From: Acidobacteriota bacterium
GTDB lineage: Bacteria > Acidobacteriota > Terriglobia > UBA7540
Length of the DNA stretch: 12,202 bases
Direction: 5' to 3'
Assembly (NCBI GenBank): GCA_021827255.1
Contig: JAKAWO010000056.1
Location: 1 to 12,202 of the forward strand
The notes beneath the pieces are model-generated. The model was not told the DNA's origin. It did not search any database and saw nothing but the letters and a program-made list of their open reading frames with translations. The translations under genes were made by a program, and so were the position numbers. Below are positions 1-6,701 of the stretch, piece after piece. The number at the start of each line of letters is the position of its first letter. Within the stretch, counting starts at the first letter, position 1.

Positions 1-873
1 TTGGAAGTATGGCTCTCGCCGGAGATGTGGGAGAAAAGCCCGTAGAGAACGCTCGCTTACATCACCAAGGCTGCCGCCGCGGCTGAAAGGCTGCGCGAGC
101 GCTGGCCTGACCAACTGGTGTTTCTTGTCGGTTCCGAGTTCACCCTGTTCATGCAAGGCATCGTGGAAGGCAAGAACCTGACGGCACGCATGACCCATCC
201 AAACTTCATCGCCCGCGTGAAGGCGGGGGATCACAACCCGCCGCTCAACTTATTCCTGGCGAGGGCCAACACGGCGGTACGAGGCGTTTTTGGCGGCAAG
301 GTGACGTATGCCTCGCTCGTATGGGAAGCGGTGGACTGGAGCCTGTTTGACTTCGTGGGCGTGGATCATTACCGGACCACCGGGATTGAAGACAAATACG
401 TTGAAATGCTCAAACCGTCCTTCGCGCACGGCAAACCCGTCGTGATTACGGAATTCGGTTACAGCACCTATCACGGGGGAATAGGTTCGGAAGGCCTCTT
501 GAGTTCGTCCGGGTTGCGCCCAGGCATTATTGATGTTAAATCGCAATTCCTGCACTACGCGATCCCGGGGCTTGGGCGGTTTATCCGACCGCGCTTGACG
601 GGCGACCACGTTCGCGACGAGCCATGGCAAGCGCGCAAGCTCGTCGAGCAGCTCTCGGTTCTTGAGGGTGCGGGAGTCGAAGGGGCGTTCATCTTCCAAT
701 TTATTTCGCAAATCACGCCCTACGCCGACGATCCAAAGTATGACCTGGACATGGCGAGCTCCAGCTTGGTGAAGTCCTACGAGGGCGGAAGGCGCGGCGC
801 CGCGTATCCCGACATGACCTGGGAGCCGAAGGAGGCTTTTCGAGCCGTGGCTGCTTACTACGCTGGCCGCTAA
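1..873 (+). pseudogene. TIM-barrel glycoside-hydrolase-like protein ('abortive infection protein' family), 5'-truncated by the window and interrupted by an in-frame TAG
   Basis: The frame is open from the window edge to the TAA at 871-873 except for one TAG at 43-45. Translation on both sides of that stop reads as one protein: LEVWLSPEMWEKSP, stop, RTLAYITKAAAAAERLRERW, then the barrel. From memory, homologues annotated 'abortive infection protein' (mostly actinobacterial) run through this place as KSPEQTLAYI, so the stop replaces a conserved Glu codon (GAG to TAG). GSEFT (Glu at 136-138) and TEFG (Glu at 451-453) lie 105 residues apart, as expected for the acid/base and nucleophile of a clan GH-A barrel; HYRTTG lies between them. 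Together these suggest a glycosidase fold, and nothing seen supports a phage-defence role. The GTG at 118 is an internal Val codon of strand beta-4, not a credible start, and no Shine-Dalgarno precedes it. It is either a recently broken gene or a base error. It converges on ndk across 37 bp. Confidence 0.7.
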
Positions 874-910
874 GGTTTAGGGTCCCGGAGGTGAAGTCCG
901 CCACAGGTCG

Positions 911-1330
911 CTAGAGCAATTCAAGGCCCGGGAAGAAATAGGAAATTTCAAACGCCGCGGTTTCTGGAGCGTCGGAGCCGTGGATGGCGTTGTGCTCGAT
1001 GGTCGTCGCGTAAAGTTTGCGCAGAGTGCCGGGAGCGGCGTTGGCCGGGTTGGTGGTCCCCATGATTTCGCGCAGGCGGGCGATGGCGTTTTCACCCTCG
1101 AGAACCATGACCAGCGCCGGGCCGGAGCTCATGAACTTGCTCAGGCTTTCAAAAAACGGCTTGCCGCGATGGACGGCGTAAAAGCCTTCAGCCTGCTTCT
1201 TTGAGAGCGAGACCATTCGCGCCGCGGCGATGACGAATTTGTTGGATTCGAGAATCTTGATGATATCGCCGATGTGGCCAGCGGCGACGGCGTCCGGCTT
1301 GATGATGGTCAGCGTGCGCTCAACGCTCAT
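911..1330 (-). CDS. ndk: Nucleoside diphosphate kinase
   Basis: A 139-residue protein, close to the usual ~140 of bacterial Ndk. It transfers the gamma-phosphate of an NTP to an NDP through a phosphohistidine in the cytoplasm. Visible motifs: N-terminal ERTLTIIKPDAV; GKPFF (56-60) and MSSGP (67-71) of the nucleotide pocket; the PGT turn at 100-102; and NAIHGSD with the catalytic His117. Arg104 follows the PGTLR turn, as in the family. It is the last gene of the sucC-sucD-ndk run, 73 bp after the sucD stop, and fits a role in spreading the phosphate made by succinyl-CoA synthetase across nucleotide pools. The 73-bp gap could carry its own promoter: the minus strand has TATACT, a fair -10, but no good -35, and there is no clear Shine-Dalgarno before the ATG. 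Function is near certain; start position is good because the N-terminus matches the family. Confidence 0.97.
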   Translation of the reverse strand: MSVERTLTIIKPDAVAAGHIGDIIKILESNKFVIAAARMVSLSKKQAEGFYAVHRGKPFFESLSKFMSSGPALVMVLEGENAIARLREIMGTTNPANAAPGTLRKLYATTIEHNAIHGSDAPETAAFEISYFFPGLELL

Positions 1331-1403
1331 GGTTAAATAAGTCGCAGGTCAAGCGTTCATGGGTAAAGGAGGAAAAGTATAAACCTACACTTCAGCCCGA
1401 AGA

Positions 1404-2321
1404 TTACGGCTTACCCTCCACGCTTTTCCCTTTCTCTTTTAGCATCTCTTTCACCGTTTCGCCGATGAGGGCCGGGCTCTCGGCGACTTGAATGCCGGCG
1501 TCGCGGAGAGCGGCGATTTTGTCCGCAGCGGTTCCTTTGCCGCCGGAAATGATGGCCCCGGCATGGCCCATGCGGCGGCCGGGCGGAGCCGTGCGGCCGG
1601 CGATAAATCCGACGACCGGCTTTTTGACTTGGGCTTTCACAAAAGCGGCGGCTTCTTCCTCGCCCGTGCCGCCGATTTCACCGATGACCACCATGGCGTG
1701 GGTTTCTGGGTCCTCGTTCATCAAGCGCAGGGCGTCCACAAATGACGTGCCAATGATCGGATCCCCGCCAATGCCGAGGCAGGTGGACTGGCCGATGCCG
1801 AGCGCGGTGAGCTGGCCGACGGCTTCGTAGGTCAGCGTTCCGCTGCGCGAAATGACGCCGACGTGGCCTGGCTGGTGGATCGAGCCGGGCATAATGCCTA
1901 TTTTGCACCGACCGGGCGAAATGACGCCGGGGCAGTTCGGCCCGATCAGCCGCGTCGCGGTCCCGCGCAGGAAGTGCATGGCGCGAACCATGTCGAGGGT
2001 CGGGATGCCCTCGGTGATGCAGACGACCAACGGCAATCCGGCGTCGGCGGCTTCCATGATGGCGTCGGCAGCAAACGGCGGCGGAACGAAGATGACGGAA
2101 GCGTTGGCTCCGGTCTTGCTCGCGGCCTCGCGCACAGTGTTGAACACCGGCGCAGAGTACGCGCCGGTCTTGGTGGTCCAGGTTGCGCCACCTTTCCCAG
2201 GCGTCACTCCCGCCACGACCTTCGTGCCGTAAAGTACGGCCTGCTCGGCGTGGAACCCCCCTTCTCGGCCGGTGATGCCTTGCACGAGGAGGCGAGTGTT
2301 GTGGTCAACGAGGACGGACAT
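1404..2321 (-). CDS. sucD: Succinate-CoA ligase (NDP-forming) alpha subunit
   Basis: A 305-residue alpha subunit of succinyl-CoA synthetase, the TCA-cycle enzyme that converts succinyl-CoA, NDP and phosphate to succinate, NTP and CoA. The N-terminal CoA-binding Rossmann domain shows VQGITGREG (13-21) and a Gly-rich PGKGG turn (41-45). The ligase domain has LIGPNCPG (125-132), GGTGEE (217-222) and MGHAGAIISGGKGTA (251-265), where His253 is the phosphorylated histidine. Length is slightly above the usual ~290 through a Lys/Glu-rich C-terminal tail (KEMLKEKGKSVEGKP). The ATG lies 9 bp after the sucC stop with no strong Shine-Dalgarno, which suggests translational coupling with sucC, its obligate partner in the alpha-beta complex. 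Followed by ndk on the same strand. Confidence 0.97.
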   Translation of the reverse strand: MSVLVDHNTRLLVQGITGREGGFHAEQAVLYGTKVVAGVTPGKGGATWTTKTGAYSAPVFNTVREAASKTGANASVIFVPPPFAADAIMEAADAGLPLVVCITEGIPTLDMVRAMHFLRGTATRLIGPNCPGVISPGRCKIGIMPGSIHQPGHVGVISRSGTLTYEAVGQLTALGIGQSTCLGIGGDPIIGTSFVDALRLMNEDPETHAMVVIGEIGGTGEEEAAAFVKAQVKKPVVGFIAGRTAPPGRRMGHAGAIISGGKGTAADKIAALRDAGIQVAESPALIGETVKEMLKEKGKSVEGKP

Positions 2322-2330
2322 AGGATCGGT

Positions 2331-3494
2331 TTAATGGCCGCGAGCCGCCGCAACCACTTTCTCCGCCGCGTCCTTCATGCCCTGGGCGACGGTGAAGTTG
2401 AGACCGGATTCGGCCAGGATTTTCTGGCCCAGCTCGACGTTGGTGCCTTCCAGGCGGACGACCACGGGCACCTTGGTGCCGAGGCTCTTGGCCGCCGCGA
2501 CCACGCCGCTGGCGACGATATCGCAGCGCATGATGCCGCCAAAAATGTTGATGAGCACGGCGCGGACGTTCGGGTCGCCAAGGATGATCTCAAAGCCGCG
2601 CTTGACCTGCTCTTCATTCGCGCCGCCGCCCACGTCCAGGAAGTTGGCGGGGCGGCCGCCGGCGTACTGGATGATGTCCATGGTGGCCATGGCGAGGCCG
2701 GCGCCGTTCACCATGCAGCCCACTTCGCCGTTGAGCCGGATGTAATTTAACTTGTATTCGGACGCTTTGACCTCGAGTGAGTCTTCCTCATTAAGGTCGC
2801 GCAGTTCCTGAATGTCCTTGTGGCGGAACAGCGCGTTGTCGTCAAAAGTCATTTTGGCGTCGAGGGCGAGCAAGCGGCCGTCGCGAGTCTGAACGAAGGG
2901 GTTGATCTCGATCAAGGAAGCGTCGGTCGCCTGGAAAGCGCGATAAAGACCAGAGAAAATTTTTGTTGTTTCTTGCAGCAGAACCGGGTCAAGCCCCAGG
3001 CCGAAGGCGAGATGGCGCGCCTGAAAGGGCTGGAAGCCGGCCGCCGCATGGACATACTCCTTGATAATTTTTTCCGGATGCTCGGCGGCGACGACTTCGA
3101 TTTCGACGCCCCCTTCACTCGAGGCCATAAAGACGGGGCGGGCGGAAGCGCGGTCCACGAGCAAGCCGATGTAAAATTCCTTGACGATGTCGAGGCCTTC
3201 TTCGATCAGCAGGCGGCGAACCACTCGGCCCTCGAGCCCGGTTTGGGCAGTGACAAGCTTTTGCCCTAAGAGCGAGCCGGCGATGCGTTCGGCCTCCTCC
3301 GGCGTGCGGGCCAGCTTGACCCCGCCGCCCTTGCCGCGGCCTCCCGCATGGATCTGGGCTTTGACCACCACGGCGGCGCCCAGCCGCTGGGCGGCTTCAC
3401 GCGCCTCCTCGGGCGTGAAGACCACTTCGCCGCGCGGCGTGGCCACCCCAAAATGGGCCAAAATGTGCTTTGCTTGATATTCGTGAACTTTCAT
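2331..3494 (-). CDS. sucC: Succinate-CoA ligase beta subunit (ATP-grasp)
   Basis: A 387-residue beta subunit, the usual length (E. coli 388). It begins MKVHEYQAKHIL, as the family does. The ATP-grasp domain has KAQIHAGGRGKGGGVK (45-60) as the nucleotide-binding loop; EINPF (196-200) with Asn198, and Asp212 in LDAKMTFDDNA, are the expected Mg2+ ligands. The C-terminal CoA-ligase domain shows NGAGLAMATMD (263-273), GGGAN (289-293), INIFGGIMRCD (315-325) and RLEGTNVELG (347-356), which forms the power-helix half facing the SucD phosphohistidine. First gene of the sucC-sucD-ndk operon; its promoter should lie in the divergent region shared with trpD. Only a weak AAAGGCG-like sequence lies ~18 nt before the ATG. 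Whether it prefers ADP or GDP cannot be decided from the residues I can see. Confidence 0.97.
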   Translation of the reverse strand: MKVHEYQAKHILAHFGVATPRGEVVFTPEEAREAAQRLGAAVVVKAQIHAGGRGKGGGVKLARTPEEAERIAGSLLGQKLVTAQTGLEGRVVRRLLIEEGLDIVKEFYIGLLVDRASARPVFMASSEGGVEIEVVAAEHPEKIIKEYVHAAAGFQPFQARHLAFGLGLDPVLLQETTKIFSGLYRAFQATDASLIEINPFVQTRDGRLLALDAKMTFDDNALFRHKDIQELRDLNEEDSLEVKASEYKLNYIRLNGEVGCMVNGAGLAMATMDIIQYAGGRPANFLDVGGGANEEQVKRGFEIILGDPNVRAVLINIFGGIMRCDIVASGVVAAAKSLGTKVPVVVRLEGTNVELGQKILAESGLNFTVAQGMKDAAEKVVAAARGH

Positions 3495-3531
3495 CGTCTA
3501 GCGTAGCGCCTTTTAGCTCGGCATCTTAGGC

Positions 3532-3558
3532 TGTGGCGGGCTAGAGTCCGCCGCTACA
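3532..3558. repeat. Imperfect palindrome (TGTGGCGG…CCGCCGCTACA)
   Basis: Reads TGTGGCGG-GCTAGAGT-CCGCCGCTACA, with exact GGCGG/CCGCC arms, a CTAG near the centre and TGT/ACA at the outer ends (one-base offset). The nine bases CTGTGGCGG (3531-3539) recur inverted at 898-906, beyond the other end of the suc-ndk operon. GGCGGACT…AGTCCGCC elements of this kind are, from memory, scattered between genes in acidobacterial genomes. It lies between divergent genes with no T-run, so it is not a terminator. Confidence 0.45.
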
Positions 3559-3575
3559 TGACCAACATCGCTTGC

Positions 3576-3596
3576 GTCAGTTGTCAGTAGTCAGTT
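3576..3596 (+). repeat. Tandem heptamer repeat, three copies of GTCAGTW
   Basis: GTCAGTT, GTCAGTA, GTCAGTT follow one another without a gap, 90-110 bp before the chosen trpD start. A 7-bp period puts successive copies on different DNA faces, which argues against a simple operator array. Slippage-prone repeat or vestigial intergenic repeat is more likely. The third copy overlaps the candidate trpD -35. Confidence 0.6.
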
Positions 3597-3685
3597 GAGG
3601 GCCCGCGCGATAGAATTAAATCTGCGTTTGCCGCAGCATGCGTCAGTATAGAAGAAGGGGCGACCGAAAAGCAACGCATCAATCC

Positions 3686-4729
3686 ATGCAGATCCAAGAG
3701 GCGATCAGCAGAGTTACGCGAGGCGAAAGCCTGCGGCGCGAGGAAGCGCGCGCCATGATGGGGCAATTGCTCACGGGAGGCGTTTCCGAGGATGAGACGG
3801 TGGCGCTGCTCGTGGCGCTGCGCGAGAAGGGCGAACAAGCTTCAGAAATCATCGGCTTTGCGGAAGTAATGCGGGCGCAGGCGCAGGAAGTCCTGCGCGG
3901 GTCTGGGGTGGATTCGAGCGCGTTGGCCGCTGAGCCGCTGCTGGATACGTGCGGCACCGGCGGGGATGGGCGAGCAACGTTCAATGTGTCCACGGCGGCG
4001 GCGCTGGTGGCGGCGGGCGCGGGTGTCCGCGTGGCGAAGCACGGCAATCGGTCCATTTCCAGCCGAGCGGGCAGCGCCGACGTGTTGGAGGCGCTGGGAG
4101 TGGAAATCCATCTGCCGCTCGAACAGATTCCGGCCTGCCTCGACAAGGTGGGAATGGTTTTCCTTTTTGCTCCCCATCTGCACCTGGCGATGAAACACGT
4201 GATGCCGGCGCGGCGGAGAATCAAATCCAAAACCGTTTTCAACCTGCTGGGGCCGTTGACGAATCCGCTCGGCGCTTCCGTGCAGCTCGCCGGCGTTTAC
4301 GACTCCGCCCGCACGGAAATGATGGCCGAGGCGCTGGGAGCGGTGGGAACGCGGCGCGCCCTGGTGGTGGCGGGCTCAGATGGCCTCGATGAAATCACGA
4401 CGAGCGGGCCGACGAAGCTTTCCGATTACAACGCGCACGCCGTGAAGACACGCGAAATTTTGCCGGAAGATTTTGGCTTGCCGCGCGCGGCGGCTGAATC
4501 GTTAGCGGGCGGCGACGCGGCGGAGAACGCGCGGCTGCTGTGGCGAGTGCTGGAGGGTGAAACCGGTCCGGCGCGCGACTGCGTGCTGGCGAACGCGGCG
4601 GCGGCCTTGGTGGCGGCGGAAAAGGCCGGCGAGTGGACGGCGGGCGTGGCGATGGCGGCGGAGGCGATTGATTCAGGGGCGGCGCGCCACGTGCTGGACC
4701 GGCTGGTGGAATTTACGCGGCGGCGCTGA
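3686..4729 (+). CDS. trpD: Anthranilate phosphoribosyltransferase
   Basis: Transfers phosphoribose from PRPP to anthranilate, the second tryptophan-specific step, in the cytoplasm. From ATG 3686 it has 347 residues, typical for the family. An in-frame ATG at 3638 would add 16 basic residues (RQYRRRGDRKATHQS) that do not resemble the family N-terminus, so I prefer 3686, where MQIQEAISRV starts the helical domain; neither start has a good Shine-Dalgarno. Motifs: DTCGTGGDG (87-95) for PRPP; NVSTA (100-104); KHGNRSISSRAGSADVLEALG (118-138); FNLLGPLTNP (185-194); and DGLDE (232-236), the Mg2+-binding acidic pair. The usual G-x-R-T before FNLLGP reads KSKT here, a conservative change near the anthranilate site. 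It lies on the strand opposite trpG and trpE, with a secreted protein gene 14 bp downstream. Confidence 0.95.
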   Translation: MQIQEAISRVTRGESLRREEARAMMGQLLTGGVSEDETVALLVALREKGEQASEIIGFAEVMRAQAQEVLRGSGVDSSALAAEPLLDTCGTGGDGRATFNVSTAAALVAAGAGVRVAKHGNRSISSRAGSADVLEALGVEIHLPLEQIPACLDKVGMVFLFAPHLHLAMKHVMPARRRIKSKTVFNLLGPLTNPLGASVQLAGVYDSARTEMMAEALGAVGTRRALVVAGSDGLDEITTSGPTKLSDYNAHAVKTREILPEDFGLPRAAAESLAGGDAAENARLLWRVLEGETGPARDCVLANAAAALVAAEKAGEWTAGVAMAAEAIDSGAARHVLDRLVEFTRRR

Positions 4730-4743
4730 CGGGAAACAAGGCG

Positions 4744-6684
4744 ATGATAAAATTTATCCCTTCAGCCCGAGCCGGTATCGTCATTGCGGCGTCCTTTTTT
4801 TTCACTTGCCCTTCGAGCGCCGCAACCCGAAAGCTCATCTGGAATTTCGATGACACGCTGACCAATACGCTTGGCGGAGGGTATAACGTTTTCAGCGGCC
4901 CGCCTTCCTGGGCGCGGACCTATCTCGATCCGAACGTCCACCTTCCCGACACACGGCATTCCTTGCGAGTCACCGCGCGTCGAGCGGGCAGCGGTTTCTG
5001 CGGCGTCTGGTTTGATTTTTATCCCGCCACGGCCGCCCCACGCCGTTATTTCGACGCGCGCCGCTTTCGGTATCTCAGCTTCTGGATCAAGGGGGCAAAG
5101 TCAGGATGGGATTTCAATCTGAAGCTGGTGGATGAGACCGGCGAGCGGAACGAGGATCAGCTTCCCACGCGGCCGCTCGACGCCTACCTGCCTCGCGGGG
5201 TGAGCTCGGCGTGGCAGAAGGTTTCGATTCCACTCTCTGACTTTGCGGAAATTGATCCCGGCTCGCTGGCGCGCTTCGTGCTGCTCTTTAGCGCGCCCGG
5301 CGATTACCGGTTCTATCTGGATGACATCGCGCTCGAAGCCCACCGAGCCGGCGTCGGCGTGCCGGGCGCGGCCGGTGAGCGGCGAGCTAAGGCCGCCGAT
5401 CACGGATCGCCGTGCCACTTATCACCGCGCGCGCCCAACCCGCCGAATGCGATGTGGGTTTGGAAGACGGACGAGCTTTTCACCAACCCGCAGGAACCCG
5501 CGAGGCTGTTTGACTTCTGCGCGCGGATGAAGGTCCACACGATTTATCTTTCGCTCGATTTCCAGCAAGCGCCGTCGGGAAAGCTGCTGGGGCTCGAGAA
5601 GGCGAAGCGTTACGAGAGATTTCTACGGCGGGCGCACCGGGACGGGCTTCAGGTGGAGGCGCTTGCTGGCTCGCCGGAATGGGCGGTCACGCGCTATCAC
5701 AAGCGGGCGCTCGACGCTGTCAAAATCGTGGCCCATTTCAACCGCGCGGCGCCACCCCGGGCGCGTTTCGATGGCGTTCACTTTGACGTGGAACCGTACC
5801 TCCTGCTTGGCTTTGCCGACCTCGCCTTTCGCAAGCCGCTGCTCGCGGATTACCTCGCCATGGTGGCAGCGTGCGAGGCCGTGGCCCGGAAGGACGGCTT
5901 GGAGCTCGCTTGCGACGTTCCGTGGTGGTTCTTCCCGGCTTCACCTGCCGCGCGCCAGGCGATGACCGTGAACTTTGCGGGCGAGGAGAAAACGGTGGGC
6001 GAGCATCTTCTGGATCTGCTTCACTGCGTCACCATCATGGATTACCGGAATGAGGCGGATGGAGCCGCCGGCATCATCGCCTTCGGCGAGCCGGCGCTGG
6101 CGGAGGCGGCCAGGAGCGGCAAAAAGATCGTGATTGGCCTCGAGACGTCAGCCGAAAAGGAAGAGCCCGTGGATTTTGTGCTGGCCATGCCGGTTGGGAG
6201 CTTCCGGCAGGCTATTGTGCAAGCAGGATTGTACAGCGAGCGCACCTTTGAGGGTTACGGACTCTATGCGCTCAAGGGCGGAGAAAATATCTTTGTGGGG
6301 CTTGGCGCGCCGCTTCGAGGCGCGCCCCCACCCGCCGAGACCCTCGAAACCGCACTCGGAGATTTGCGGAAGGCGTTTGGGCCGAAGCCGGAAGCATTGA
6401 GCCTTGGGCCACGGATGACCGAGGCGCGCGCGGCGGTGAACGCGAATCCCGAGTGGACGGATTTTTCCGCTTATCGGACGAAGGCCTTTGGGAAACACGG
6501 CCCGCTCATCGGCTTCCAAGCCCTGCATCGGACCGCGCCCATGATTACTTTTCACGGGCTCGGGCGCAAAGTCTTTGAGGAGGAATCGGAGTCTGCCGCC
6601 GAGTGGCTGGGAACATCGCCGGCCTTCGGAGGGCTGGCGTTCCACTACTACGACAGCCTGCGCGCCTTGATGTCCAGCCCGTAA
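4744..6684 (+). CDS. Secreted two-domain protein: CBM-like beta-sandwich plus GH18-like TIM barrel
   Basis: 646 residues, not recognised as a named protein. Residues 1-27 form a signal peptide (basic start, hydrophobic GIVIAASFFF, cleavage probably after SAA). Residues 30-198 look like a galactose-binding or CBM11-like sandwich: it opens with WNFDD, contains YLSFWIKG, and ends with FYLDDIALE, the closing strand common in such modules. A Pro/Gly/Ala-rich linker spans about 199-235. The rest resembles a barrel: MWVW (237-240), FDGVHFDVEPY (342-352), CVTIMDY (428-434), KIVIGLET (461-468) and GLAFHYYDSL (630-639). DGVHFDVE fits the glycoside hydrolase 18 pattern DGxDxDxE with His at the second Asp but with the final D348-x-E350 kept; MDY fits the GH18 beta-6 M-x-Y. 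I infer an envelope or extracellular carbohydrate-active protein, substrate unknown. It starts 14 bp after trpD (a modest AAGG lies just before the ATG) and converges on trpG across 17 bp. Confidence 0.85.
   Translation: MIKFIPSARAGIVIAASFFFTCPSSAATRKLIWNFDDTLTNTLGGGYNVFSGPPSWARTYLDPNVHLPDTRHSLRVTARRAGSGFCGVWFDFYPATAAPRRYFDARRFRYLSFWIKGAKSGWDFNLKLVDETGERNEDQLPTRPLDAYLPRGVSSAWQKVSIPLSDFAEIDPGSLARFVLLFSAPGDYRFYLDDIALEAHRAGVGVPGAAGERRAKAADHGSPCHLSPRAPNPPNAMWVWKTDELFTNPQEPARLFDFCARMKVHTIYLSLDFQQAPSGKLLGLEKAKRYERFLRRAHRDGLQVEALAGSPEWAVTRYHKRALDAVKIVAHFNRAAPPRARFDGVHFDVEPYLLLGFADLAFRKPLLADYLAMVAACEAVARKDGLELACDVPWWFFPASPAARQAMTVNFAGEEKTVGEHLLDLLHCVTIMDYRNEADGAAGIIAFGEPALAEAARSGKKIVIGLETSAEKEEPVDFVLAMPVGSFRQAIVQAGLYSERTFEGYGLYALKGGENIFVGLGAPLRGAPPPAETLETALGDLRKAFGPKPEALSLGPRMTEARAAVNANPEWTDFSAYRTKAFGKHGPLIGFQALHRTAPMITFHGLGRKVFEEESESAAEWLGTSPAFGGLAFHYYDSLRALMSSP
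5373..5427. repeat. Nested inverted repeats inside the linker-coding region
   Basis: Four arm pairs nest within 55 bp: CGGTGA 5373-5378 with TCACCG 5422-5427, GGCG 5381-5384 with CGCC 5394-5397, and CACGG 5401-5405 with CCGTG 5410-5414 around an ATCG loop. The DNA encodes the unstructured linker (GERRAKAADHGSPCHLSPR) between the two domains of the secreted protein. It looks like intergenic-type repeat DNA kept in frame. Confidence 0.45.
6295..6331. repeat. Inverted repeat with duplicated GGCGCGCC in coding sequence
   Basis: GTGGGG-CTT-GGCGCGCC-GCTTCGA-GGCGCGCC-CCCAC: two copies of an 8-bp palindrome flank a 7-bp loop, and outer GTGGG/CCCAC arms extend the stem (three unpaired bases on the left). 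It encodes LGAPLRGAPPP, a loop between a predicted strand and helix of the secreted protein, and would form a very stable hairpin in the mRNA. Confidence 0.5.
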
Positions 6685-6701
6685 CGGCTTGGAGCGGATT
6701 C

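Larger units (their letters stand above)
3495..3685. promoter_or_regulatory. Divergent intergenic region between sucC (-) and trpD (+)
   Basis: This 191-bp gap must hold the start signals of both the suc-ndk operon and trpD. For trpD the best candidate is TAGTCA (3588-3593), a 17-bp spacer, then TAGAAT (3611-3616): four and five matches to the sigma-70 consensus. The -35 overlaps the third copy of a tandem heptamer. A small hairpin (CTGCG 3622-3626, CGCAG 3632-3636) follows. On the minus strand I see no convincing -35/-10 pair for sucC. No trp leader peptide with tandem Trp codons and no T-box or terminator-antiterminator pair is apparent, so attenuation is not supported. Confidence 0.35.

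Noticed and set aside
1365..1372. Perfect Shine-Dalgarno-like AAAGGAGG on the plus strand between sucD and ndk
   Set aside because: No start codon at a suitable distance and no open frame follows; all neighbouring genes are on the minus strand.
1863..2750. Long plus-strand reading frame (295 codons) opposite sucD and sucC
   Set aside because: It lies wholly antisense to two certain genes; the translation is Ala/Gly/His/Asp-rich with no recognisable domain, typical of a GC-rich shadow frame.
3576..3596. CRISPR-like or phage attachment repeat
   Set aside because: The units are 7 bp and contiguous with no spacers, and no cas, integrase or tRNA gene is nearby.
3638..3685. Upstream ATG for trpD
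   Set aside because: Adds 16 basic, non-conserved residues without a better ribosome binding site; 3686 matches the family N-terminus.
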